Notes under the pieces: model-generated
Told to the model about the DNA's origin: nothing
The model's database searches: none
The model's input: only the letters and a program-made list of their open reading frames with translations
Assembly: GCF_003633685.1 (NCBI RefSeq)
Contig: NZ_RBKT01000001.1
Location: 2,666,001 to 2,730,000, forward strand
Source of the DNA: Micromonospora pisi
GTDB taxonomy: Bacteria; Actinomycetota; Actinomycetes; Mycobacteriales; Micromonosporaceae
Reading direction: 5' to 3'
DNA: 64,000 bases
Part shown: positions 22,985 through 33,000 of the stretch, one piece after another
Numbering within the stretch: position 1 is the first letter of the stretch
Layout of the letters: each line of letters opens with the position of its first letter
Translations under genes and position numbers: made by a program

Positions 22985-23734
22985 TCACTCCTGTGCGGAG
23001 TCGGCGCCCGGCACCGCGTCGAGCAGCACAAGCTCCTCGTTGCGCGAACGCTCCAACCCGGCGGCGAGGGCCCTGGTCCGGTCGCTGCCACCGGACTCCT
23101 GCTCCGACCGGGCCACCACCGCGCTCTGGGCCAGGTGTTCCCGGATCACGGTGACCACGCGGGGGCCGAACTCGGCGGCCGGCGCGGCCTCGAGATCGGC
23201 GATCCGAAGCTCGGTGATCATGCCGGGCATCTGGTGCCCCTCATGGATGTTCTCCTCGGCCACGTTCCCGGCGGCCAGCAACGACCGCAGTTCGGCCAGT
23301 TCGGCCCGGTGGGTCGAGGTGAGCCGGCCGGCCAGCTCGCGTAGCGCCGGTGTGGTGGCCGCACTGGAATCGAGGTACGAGAAGAAGGCCAGCGCCCGGT
23401 CGTTCATCGGGATCATCAGTTGGATGAACGCCACGTCCGTGCCGCTCAGCACCACCGGTGCGGCGGTCGCGGTCGACGCTGGCTGCCCCGCCTTCGCCCG
23501 GGACGTTCCGCGGCCCCAGCCCTGCACCAACGCCACCGCCAACGCGGTCACCACCAGGATCGTGAGCGCCCCGAACAGACGCCCGTGACCGGCACCGTCG
23601 CCGGTCGCGACACCCCGCCCGGTCACACCCGCCACCCGGCGATCCCGGCCCGATCCCCGACCTGGTCGACGCTCGGCGAGGCAGTTGTCACGGATGGGGA
23701 ACCGAGGGCAGGTCGCGTGGTCATAGCGGGGCAC
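22985..23734 (-). CDS. Membrane-anchored DUF305-type protein lacking the usual His pair
   Basis: A 249-residue protein with a basic cytoplasmic N-terminus (about 50 residues), one membrane segment (LFGALTILVVTALAVALVQG) and an extracytoplasmic DUF305-like four-helix domain. DUF305 proteins normally read MIPHHxxA; here the motif is FIQLMIPMNDRALAF, so both His are replaced. HEGHQMPGMI in the middle keeps a His/Met-rich stretch that could still bind a metal such as copper. The start is a GTG; a later in-frame GTG (VATGDGAGHGRLF) would remove most of the basic leader. The function is unknown. Confidence 0.7.
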   Translation of the reverse strand: MPRYDHATCPRFPIRDNCLAERRPGRGSGRDRRVAGVTGRGVATGDGAGHGRLFGALTILVVTALAVALVQGWGRGTSRAKAGQPASTATAAPVVLSGTDVAFIQLMIPMNDRALAFFSYLDSSAATTPALRELAGRLTSTHRAELAELRSLLAAGNVAEENIHEGHQMPGMITELRIADLEAAPAAEFGPRVVTVIREHLAQSAVVARSEQESGGSDRTRALAAGLERSRNEELVLLDAVPGADSAQE

Positions 23735-23866
23735 ACACCTTTCTCTCTCCGCGCAGACAATACGTGAATGACACCCGCGTCCTCGACTCGAATCCCTTAT
23801 CTTTCACTTAACTCCGACCCCGGTTCCGGCCCTGTTCCGCACGTCCGCGTACGAATCCCGGAAACG

Positions 23867-23908
23867 GTCGGGCCGCGACGGAAAAGACAACTTCCGTCGC
23901 GGCCCGAC
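23867..23908 (-). terminator. 17-bp perfect hairpin after the sigma-GH128 gene
   Basis: GTCGGGCCGCGACGGAA (23867-23883) and TTCCGTCGCGGCCCGAC (23892-23908) form a perfect 17-bp stem with an 8-nt loop, 51 bp beyond the stop at 23960. It ends the minus-strand transcript. Confidence 0.75.
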
Positions 23909-23959
23909 AATCTACGAATAGCTATGTGACGGTACGTCGAACCGACCGGGCGACCGTTC

Positions 23960-25897
23960 TCAACCGGCGGCTTGGAAGGCCCGGCCGACCGCGGTCGCCT
24001 CGGTACCGGTACGGAACAGTCCGGACTGGTCCCGGTCGGTCGCGGGCAGCCCGAACCAGGCGTACCGGTGCACGAAGGAAAGGCCACCGAGCATCTTCGT
24101 GGCAGCGGTGAGAAACGCGGCCTGCTGCGCCTGGGTCGGGAAACGCTGGGCGCCGTCGGCAAAGTTCATCAGGGCGAACTCGGTCAGCCAGATCGGCAGC
24201 TTGTAGCGGTTGTAGACCGCCTGGATGTACTGCTTCAGCTGGTTGACCGCGTTGGTGGTGTTGAAGTCGCCGCCGTACCAGTGCAGGGTGATGAAGTCGA
24301 CCCGCAGACCGCGTGACTTCGCCCCGGACATGAACCGGTCCAGCCAGCCACCCGCGTCGGCGCCGCCCCAGGCGACCGCCGGGCTGCCCAGCGTGCTGCC
24401 GGTGGCGACCAGCTGCGGCCAGAGGTCGAGCGCCTGCTCCGGCGTCATGTTCGACTGTTCACGCAGGTCCGGCTCGTTGAAACCGAGCAGGTACGGTCCG
24501 GCGGCCTTGGCGCGGGCGAGTTCGGCGGCGGTGACACTCTTCGAACCCCAGATCATCGGTACGAAGGTGGCCCCGCTCGGGGTGTTGATACCGGAGTGCT
24601 GGGTGCTCCAGGTGTAGTACCAACTCGCCTTCGAGTTGCTCAGCGCCTGACTCACGCCGCTGAACTCCCAGACGCCGACACCCTTCTTCGCCGAGGTGAC
24701 CGCCGGTCCGACGGCGGGCGCCCGGCTGCTCGGCTTGGCGCTCGGCGTCGCCTTCACCGAAGGGCTGGCCGAGGCCGACGGGGTGACCAGGGGCGTGGGC
24801 GTCGGGCTGGTGCTCGGGTCGACCGGGGCCAGGCCGGCGTCAACCGCCGGCGGGGCGGCCACCGGGGGTGGTGTCGGGCCGGTCAACTTGGTCACCACCA
24901 GCGCGCCGGCCACCAGCGTGGCCACCGCGGCGGCGGCGCTGAACGGGATCAGCACCTTGCGGGCGCCGCCGGTGAAGAGGTGGCCGAGCCAGCCCGACCC
25001 GTCCACGGCGGAACCGTCGGGCAGCCCGCCCCCGGCGGCGGGCGCCTGGTGGGCGGCGGTCGCCGCGTGCGACGGGGCCGCGCCCGCGTACGCGGCGGCG
25101 GTGGAGATCTGGTCACCGAAGCTCGCCGGCAGTGGGAGCAGCGGCAGCCCGGCGAGGAGCCGGTCGATCGGAAGGAAGTCCTCGCGGTAGCGCCCGCAGA
25201 ACATGCAGTCCCGTACGTGCCGGGCCAGGCGCTTGCGCCAGAGCGGGGTGGGCGTGCCGTTCCAACCGGCCGTCATGTTCCGCAGATCCGGGCAACCGGG
25301 TCGACCGCGCAGTGCCCGGACGACCGTACGGGCGGTCTGGATCTGCTCCTTCATCCGGTGGATCCGTACGGCCGCGTGGCTGACGCTGAGGCCGAGCGCG
25401 GCGGCCAGGTCGGCGCGACCGAGTTCACCGGTCTCCTCCAGCCACCACAGGGCGAGCAGTTCCTGGTCGTCCGGGTCGAGCCAACGGGTCGCCTCGGCAA
25501 CCTCGCGGCGCTGGTCGGTGAGGCCGAGCCGAAGAATCGTCACCTCGGCGAAGTCAGCCGCCGGGTCGGGCACCTCGTGGATCGCGTCGATTCCGGCGTC
25601 GCGGATCAGCGCGGTACGGCGATGCTGTTCCCAGTCGCGGATCTGCCGGATGGTGATCGCCACCAGCCAGGGCCGGAACGCCCCGGGGTCGCGCAGGTCG
25701 GTCAGGTGACGGACGACCCGTACCAGGGTCTCCTGGACCACGTCGTCGACGTCGGCGTGCCCGCGCAGTGCCCGGCCGACGATGTTGTAGACGAGTGGAA
25801 GGGAGTTCGCCACCAGATCGTCGAGCGCGTGCTGGTTGCCCCGCTGGGCCGCGATGACCATCCCGGTATCGGGTACGCCCCGACCGGCTGAGGACAT
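23960..25897 (-). CDS. ECF sigma factor fused to zinc anti-sigma motif, membrane segment and GH128-like glycosidase
   Basis: A single 645-residue reading frame. Residues 13-95: sigma region 2 (DVDDVVQETLVRVVRHLTDL, FRPWLVAITIRQIRDWEQHR). Residues 139-190: sigma region 4 (LLALWWLEETGELGRADLAA, LGLSVSHAAVRIHRMKEQI). Residues 227-234: a ZAS-like H-x3-C-x2-C motif (H227, C231, C234). Residues 314-337: a transmembrane helix. Residues 340-402: a Pro/Ser/Thr linker. Residues 404-645: a glycosyl-hydrolase-catalytic-core (Asl1/GH128) domain with E475 in LGFNEPDL and E573 in IWLTEFAL. The cytoplasmic sigma part is thus tethered to an outside beta-glucan-type glycosidase. Sigma factors with such C-terminal extensions are known in Actinobacteria; this exact combination is unusual. 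Release might need proteolysis (inference). Confidence 0.92.
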   Translation of the reverse strand: MSSAGRGVPDTGMVIAAQRGNQHALDDLVANSLPLVYNIVGRALRGHADVDDVVQETLVRVVRHLTDLRDPGAFRPWLVAITIRQIRDWEQHRRTALIRDAGIDAIHEVPDPAADFAEVTILRLGLTDQRREVAEATRWLDPDDQELLALWWLEETGELGRADLAAALGLSVSHAAVRIHRMKEQIQTARTVVRALRGRPGCPDLRNMTAGWNGTPTPLWRKRLARHVRDCMFCGRYREDFLPIDRLLAGLPLLPLPASFGDQISTAAAYAGAAPSHAATAAHQAPAAGGGLPDGSAVDGSGWLGHLFTGGARKVLIPFSAAAAVATLVAGALVVTKLTGPTPPPVAAPPAVDAGLAPVDPSTSPTPTPLVTPSASASPSVKATPSAKPSSRAPAVGPAVTSAKKGVGVWEFSGVSQALSNSKASWYYTWSTQHSGINTPSGATFVPMIWGSKSVTAAELARAKAAGPYLLGFNEPDLREQSNMTPEQALDLWPQLVATGSTLGSPAVAWGGADAGGWLDRFMSGAKSRGLRVDFITLHWYGGDFNTTNAVNQLKQYIQAVYNRYKLPIWLTEFALMNFADGAQRFPTQAQQAAFLTAATKMLGGLSFVHRYAWFGLPATDRDQSGLFRTGTEATAVGRAFQAAG

Positions 25898-26252
25898 GGC
25901 GTCTCACTCCCCTTCGATTTCTCTTGGCTCGCGCGGCATTTCACCTGTTTGCGGCGATCGCCCGAGCGTCAGGCGCCGAAGGCCGGATCTGTTCGGCCTC
26001 TCCCTGTCAGGAGACCGGCGGGCGTCCGGCGAATTACGGAAACCTCCACGAGTTCACCGAGGAGCGGGATCAGGCAGTTCAACCGCAGGTCGTTCCCGGC
26101 ATGGTGGCGGGCCGGCCGGCCTGCCGGCGCAGGCTAGGCAGCCCGTCAGCGGCCTGTCAACCAGTGCCTGCCCAACCGGCCCGAGCCTCTCCCACAGCAC
26201 AGATGACAACGATCCGTTGACATTGTCGCGCGGCAGCCGGGAGCATTTTGGC
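25898..26252. other. Intergenic region between the sigma-GH128 gene and the divergent HTH gene
   Basis: 355 bp with no convincing gene. It must hold the promoter of the sigma fusion gene, but I see no clear ECF-type -35/-10 pair on that side. On the plus strand TTGACA (26217-26222) followed after 18 bp by GAGCAT (26241-26246) lies only 6 bp before the ATG at 26253, suggesting a leaderless transcript. TTGACA and its flanks also form an interrupted dyad, GACAACGATCCGTTGACATTGTC. Short GC-rich palindromes (GGCCGGCC near 26112) have no obvious meaning. Confidence 0.4.
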
Positions 26253-26969
26253 ATGGGGCAGACGGACGAACGGCAGTCACGGTCGCTGCGCGATCACCGG
26301 ACAGCCGCAGCCACCGCCACCGCCACCGATCCCACTCCCGAGCAACTGCTGGCCGCGCTCGCGCTGCTCGACGGCGTACGCGCGGACCTGGACCGGATCG
26401 AACGCGCGCTGATCGAGTCGGCCAGGGACCGGCGGACGAGTTGGGCCCGGATCGCCGCCGCACTGGGCCTGACCTCGCGGCAGGCGGCCGAGCAGCGCTG
26501 GCTCCGGCTGCGCGGCGGGAGCGGGCGTGCCCTGGCTCGGGCACGCGAGATCCGACAGCGTCAACAGTCCGTTGACATCGGGTACGGCACCGCGATCCGT
26601 CACCTCAGAGCAGCGACGGACGCGGCGTGCCGGGAACTCGACGCCGATCCGGACTGGGACGCCCGGCACCCGCGCGCCGGGCTGGCCCGTACCAGCATCG
26701 AGGCCGCCTCGACCGCTACCCCTGGAGCGCTTTACGCGCTGGTCATCCAGGCACTGGCGGATCTGGAGGCGATGACGTCGACACCCGGCGGGGCGCTTCC
26801 CGACGACGTGCCGGACCCGGTCCGGGCAGCGCTGGGCCACTTGCGCCGGGCCGCCGACACCGCCCGCCCCGAACCCGGGCGGCCGTCCACACCGCCCGCC
26901 CCGGCGCCGGATTCGTCACCGGAGGATCGGCAGCCGCTTGACACCGAACGGCGCCGCCCCCAGGATTGA
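26253..26969 (+). CDS. HTH-containing regulator-like protein
   Basis: A 238-residue cytosolic protein. The N-terminal helical part (EQLLAALALLDGVRADLDRI, ERALIESARDRRTSWARIAA) leads into an HTH (ALGLTSRQAAEQRWLRLR) typical of actinobacterial proteins that Streptomyces annotations sometimes call HSP18 transcriptional regulator. The second half (RHLRAATDAACRELDADPD, LYALVIQALADLEAM) is helical and of unknown role, and the last 40 residues are a Pro/Arg-rich tail. ATG 26253 is chosen over longer in-frame starts because it sits 6 bp after a promoter -10-like hexamer. It precedes an MFS gene by 33 bp, which it might control. Confidence 0.65.
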   Translation: MGQTDERQSRSLRDHRTAAATATATDPTPEQLLAALALLDGVRADLDRIERALIESARDRRTSWARIAAALGLTSRQAAEQRWLRLRGGSGRALARAREIRQRQQSVDIGYGTAIRHLRAATDAACRELDADPDWDARHPRAGLARTSIEAASTATPGALYALVIQALADLEAMTSTPGGALPDDVPDPVRAALGHLRRAADTARPEPGRPSTPPAPAPDSSPEDRQPLDTERRRPQD

Positions 26970-27002
26970 GCCCGGCAGGCTCAAGTTTGGGGGTGGTCAG
27001 CG

Positions 27003-28310
27003 GTGCGACTGCTCCGGGACCGGAACGCGGTTCTCTTTGTCGGGGTCTCCCTGGTCGCCGGCTTCGGCGGTACGGCGATGTCGCTCGCCGCCGGACTCTG
27101 GGCGCTCGGCCTGACCGGCTCCACCAGCCTGGCCGCCCTCGCCGCCGCCTGCGTGTTCGCGCCCAGCCTGCTCGGACCGGCGCTCGGCGTACTGGTCGAC
27201 CGGCTGCCCCGCCAGCCGCTGCTGGTCGGGACCAGCCTGGGCATGGCTGGCCTGCTGCTCCTGCTGCTCGCGGTCCGCTCCGCCGACCAGCTCTGGCTGC
27301 TCTACACGGTGATGCTCGGCTACGGCGTCAGCTACGTACTGCTGGACGCGGGCGAGGCGGCGGTGCTGCCGGCGGCACTGCCGGACGACCAGCTCGGCGG
27401 TCTCAACGGCCTGCGGATGAGCGCACAGGAGGGCACCAAGCTGATCGCCCCGCTGGTCGGCGCCGCACTGTTCACCTGGATCGGTGGTCCGGCGGTCGCC
27501 CTGCTCAGCGCCGCCCTGCTCGGCATCGCCGCCGGCCTCTACGCCGCCATCCGCACCACGGCCGCGTACGTCGAGGACCGCGCCCCGGAACCCCGACCCG
27601 CTGGACGATCCCGCGACGGCGTCGACTTCCTCCGCGGCCATCGGCCACTGCGTGCCGTCGTACTGGTCGCCTCGGTCACCATGCTGATGTCCGGCCTCGG
27701 CTCGGCGGTGCTGTACGCGGTGGTCCGCGACGGCCTGCACCAACCAGCCGCCTTCGCCGGGGTGATCACCTCGGTACACGGTGTCGGCTCGATCATCGGC
27801 GGGCTGCTCGCCGGCCGACTCCTCGACCGGTACGGCGAACTGCCGCTCGCCGGCTGGGCCGCCCTCGTCTTTGCCGCCGGTACGGCCCTACGTTGCCTCC
27901 CCTGGTCACCAGCCGTGCTGGTCAGCGGCGTGCTCATGGGAGTCGGTCTGCCGTGGACAGTGATCGCGGCGATGACAGCGGTCCAGCGACGTACGCCGCA
28001 CGCCCTGCTCGGCCGGGTAGCCGCCACCGCCAACTCGCTGGTCTTCGCACCCACCTCGATCGCCCTGCTGACCGGGGCCGGGCTGCTGGCCGTGGTCGAC
28101 TACCGGATCCCTCTCGGCACGGCCGCGCTCGGCGCGCTACTGGCCGGTGGCTGGCTGCTGACCCGCCGCGACGCCGAACCGCTGAGCGTCCCCGCTCCCG
28201 TTCCCGCCGAACCGCTGAGCGTCCCCGCTCCCGTTCCCGCCGAACCGACCCCGGCCCCAACCCCGGCCCCGGCCACCCCGATGGCGGCTGCCCCAATCGC
28301 TCGCACCTGA
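27003..28310 (+). CDS. MFS transporter (efflux type)
   Basis: A 435-residue, 12-helix membrane protein. The N-terminal LLRDRNAVLFVGVSLVAGFG, FAPSLLGPALGVLVDRLPRQ and YVLLDAGEAAVLPAALPD are typical of the DHA3/MefA-like branch (drug or metabolite efflux), with conserved acidic residue in DxGEAA. GTG start at 27003. The cytoplasmic C-terminus ends in a duplicated 33-bp DNA repeat (28176-28241) coding for EPLSVPAPVPA twice, then Pro/Ala-rich sequence. Probably cotranscribed with the upstream HTH gene. Substrate unknown. Confidence 0.85.
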   Translation: MRLLRDRNAVLFVGVSLVAGFGGTAMSLAAGLWALGLTGSTSLAALAAACVFAPSLLGPALGVLVDRLPRQPLLVGTSLGMAGLLLLLLAVRSADQLWLLYTVMLGYGVSYVLLDAGEAAVLPAALPDDQLGGLNGLRMSAQEGTKLIAPLVGAALFTWIGGPAVALLSAALLGIAAGLYAAIRTTAAYVEDRAPEPRPAGRSRDGVDFLRGHRPLRAVVLVASVTMLMSGLGSAVLYAVVRDGLHQPAAFAGVITSVHGVGSIIGGLLAGRLLDRYGELPLAGWAALVFAAGTALRCLPWSPAVLVSGVLMGVGLPWTVIAAMTAVQRRTPHALLGRVAATANSLVFAPTSIALLTGAGLLAVVDYRIPLGTAALGALLAGGWLLTRRDAEPLSVPAPVPAEPLSVPAPVPAEPTPAPTPAPATPMAAAPIART

Positions 28311-28396
28311 TACACCGATAACGACGCTCGGCGATTCGCCACACAACGGCCCCACCCCCCAGCTCCGCAACCTCCTGTGCGCCGGCCGGTTCCAGT

Positions 28397-28450
28397 GTTA
28401 AGAAGGGGCCCTTCCTATACAGAAGGCGATAACAAGGGGCCCTTCCTTAC
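28397..28450. repeat. 54-bp extragenic palindromic repeat, copy 1
   Basis: GTTAAGAAGGGGCCCTTCCT, then ATACAGAAGGCGATAACA, then AGGGGCCCTTCCTTAC. Each AAGGGGCCCTT block is itself a perfect palindrome, and the two blocks can pair with each other around the central TATACAGAA-GATAA part. A near-identical copy lies at 48946-48997 in another intergenic gap. It sits between the MFS gene and glgX. Possible roles are a small non-autonomous mobile element or a transcription-terminating unit. Confidence 0.85.
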
Positions 28451-28543
28451 CCCAGGGTTGGTGGAGGTGGTGGGTGGGCAATTACCCGCGTGCGCGCCGG
28501 GCCATCGCGGTCCGGGGCCTAGTCGACCAGGGCGAAGGAGCAC

Positions 28544-30662
<2,119 letters not shown>

Positions 30663-30663
30663 A

Positions 30664-33000
30664 ATGCCCACCGGTGCCCACCGACAGGTCACGGCAACCT
30701 ACCGGGTGCAGGTCCGACCCGGATTCGACCTGGACGCCACCGCCGGCCTCACCGGCTACCTGGCCTCCCTCGGCGTCACGCACCTCTACAGCGCGCCGCT
30801 GCTGACCGCCGCCCCCGGCTCGGCGCACGGTTACGACGTGGTCGACCCCCGCGCGGTCAACCCGGAACTCGGTGGCGAGGCCGCCCGGCGGCGGCTCGTC
30901 CAGGCGCTCCGGGCGGTGGGGCTGGGGTTGGTCGTGGACATCGTGCCCAACCACGCCGGGGTCGCCGTACCGGTGGCGAATCCGGCCTGGTGGGATGTGC
31001 TGCGCCGAGGTCGCTCGTCGCCGTACGCGGCATGGTTCGACATCGACTGGTCGCGTCCCCGGTTGCTGCTCCCGGTCCTCGCCGACGACGCGGGTCGGAC
31101 CGGCGGGCCGGACGCCCCCGATGCCCTCGACGACCTCAAGATCGCCGACGGGGAGCTGCGCTACCACGAACACCGGTACCCGATCGCCGACGGCACCGAC
31201 GGCGGCAGCCCACGCGAGGTGCACGACCGGCAGCACTACGAGCTGGTCTCGTGGCGGCGCGGCGACACCGAACTGGGCTACCGGCGCTTCTTCGCCGTCT
31301 CCGACCTGGCCGGCGTCCGCGTCGAGGACCCGGAGGTCTTCGACGCCACCCACGCCGAGGTGCTGCGCTGGGTGGCGGCCGGCGAGGTGGACGGCATCCG
31401 GGTCGACCACCCCGACGGGCTCCGCGACCCGGCCGGCTACCTGGCCCGGCTGCGGGCCGCCGCACCGGAGACCTGGCTGGTGGTGGAGAAGATCCTCGAG
31501 TACGGCGAGGAGCTGCCGGACTGGCCGGTCGACGGAACCACCGGGTACGAGGCCCTCGCCTCGGTCTGCGGACTCTTCGTCGACCCGGCGGCGGCCGGCG
31601 ACTTCACCGTCCTCGACACCACCGTCACCGGCCGCCCCACCTCCTGGCCCTCGCTGATCCACCACTGCAAGCGCACCGTCGTCACCCGGCTCTTCGCCGC
31701 CGAACTGAACCGGCTGGCCCGGCTGGTGCCGGAGGTCGCACCGGAGTCGGCCCGCGCCGCGCTGGCCGAACTCGCCGCGTGTTTCCCGGTCTACCGGGGC
31801 TACCCGCCGCACGGCGCCCGGCACCTGGCGATGGCCCGGTCGGAGGCGGGCCGGCGGCGGCCGGACCTGACCGCCACCCTGGACACGGTCACCGCCCACC
31901 TCCGTGACCCCGACGACGAACTGGCACAACGGTTCCCCCAGCTCACCGGGGCGGTGATGGCCAAAGGTGTGGAGGACACCGCCTACTACCGGTGGAGCCG
32001 GTTCGTGGCGTTGAACGAGGTCGGCGGCAGCCCGGCCCGGTTCGGCGTACCACCGGCGGAGTTCCACCGTGCCGCCGCCGCCCGCCAGGAACGTTGGCCG
32101 GCCGGGATGACCACGCTCAGCACCCACGACACCAAACGCGGCGAGGACGTGCGGGCCCGGCTGGCCGTACTCGCCGAACTTCCCGCCGACTGGGCGCGAC
32201 GGGTACGTGACTGGATGGCCCGCTTTCCCCTGCCCGACCCGTCGCTCGCGCACCTGCTGTGGCAGACCGCCGTCGGCGCCTGGCCGGTCGAGCGGGACCG
32301 GCTGCACACGTACGCGGAGAAGGCGGCCCGGGAGGCGGCGGCCTCGACCAGTTGGTCCGACCCGGACCCGAGGTTCGAACACGCCCTGCATCACCTGGTC
32401 GACCGGATGTACGACGACGAGGCGTTGCACGCCGAGATCAGCGCCTTCGCCGACCGCCTCACCCGGCCCGGCTGGTCCAACTCGCTCGGCCAGAAGCTGG
32501 TGCAGCTCACCATGCCCGGGGTGCCGGACACCTACCAGGGCACCGAGCTGTGGGAGAACTCCCTGGTCGACCCGGACAACCGGCGCCCGGTCGACTTCGC
32601 CGTACGCCGGGAACTGCTGGACCGGCTCGACGCCGGCTGGCTGCCGCCGGTCGACGCCAGCGGGGCGGTGAAGCTGCTGGTGGTCTCCCGGACCCTGCGC
32701 CTGCGCCGGGACCGGCCGGAACTCTTCACCGGCTACCGTCCGGTGCCGGTGCACGGCTCAGCCGCCGAACACGCGGTCGCCTTCGACCGGGGCGGTGTGC
32801 TCGCGGTGGCGACCCGGCTGCCGGTCGGCCTGGCCCGACGGGGCGGCTGGGGCGGCACCTGGCTGTCACCCTCCGTTAATAACGTGACCGAGCTGTTCAC
32901 CGGACGCGTCTACAGTGACGAACGGGTCCTCCTGGCCGAACTGCTGGCCGACTACCCGGTGGCACTGCTCGTTCGAAGCAAGCCCGTGGAGGCATCATGA
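30664..33000 (+). CDS. treY: Malto-oligosyltrehalose synthase TreY
   Basis: A 778-residue GH13 enzyme that isomerises the reducing-end alpha-1,4 bond of maltodextrins into an alpha,alpha-1,1 (trehalose) bond. Visible: TYRVQVRPGFDLDATAGLTG at the N-terminus, HLYSAPLLTAAPGSAHGYDV, VDIVPNHAGVAVP, the catalytic EVDGIRVDHPDGLRDPAGYL, acid/base in TWLVVEKILEYGEELP, and LSTHDTKRGEDVRARLAVL. Length is normal for actinobacteria. It overlaps the treZ start by 4 bp (ATGA) and follows glgX by 1 bp, so the three proteins are made together. Confidence 0.96.
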   Translation: MPTGAHRQVTATYRVQVRPGFDLDATAGLTGYLASLGVTHLYSAPLLTAAPGSAHGYDVVDPRAVNPELGGEAARRRLVQALRAVGLGLVVDIVPNHAGVAVPVANPAWWDVLRRGRSSPYAAWFDIDWSRPRLLLPVLADDAGRTGGPDAPDALDDLKIADGELRYHEHRYPIADGTDGGSPREVHDRQHYELVSWRRGDTELGYRRFFAVSDLAGVRVEDPEVFDATHAEVLRWVAAGEVDGIRVDHPDGLRDPAGYLARLRAAAPETWLVVEKILEYGEELPDWPVDGTTGYEALASVCGLFVDPAAAGDFTVLDTTVTGRPTSWPSLIHHCKRTVVTRLFAAELNRLARLVPEVAPESARAALAELAACFPVYRGYPPHGARHLAMARSEAGRRRPDLTATLDTVTAHLRDPDDELAQRFPQLTGAVMAKGVEDTAYYRWSRFVALNEVGGSPARFGVPPAEFHRAAAARQERWPAGMTTLSTHDTKRGEDVRARLAVLAELPADWARRVRDWMARFPLPDPSLAHLLWQTAVGAWPVERDRLHTYAEKAAREAAASTSWSDPDPRFEHALHHLVDRMYDDEALHAEISAFADRLTRPGWSNSLGQKLVQLTMPGVPDTYQGTELWENSLVDPDNRRPVDFAVRRELLDRLDAGWLPPVDASGAVKLLVVSRTLRLRRDRPELFTGYRPVPVHGSAAEHAVAFDRGGVLAVATRLPVGLARRGGWGGTWLSPSVNNVTELFTGRVYSDERVLLAELLADYPVALLVRSKPVEAS

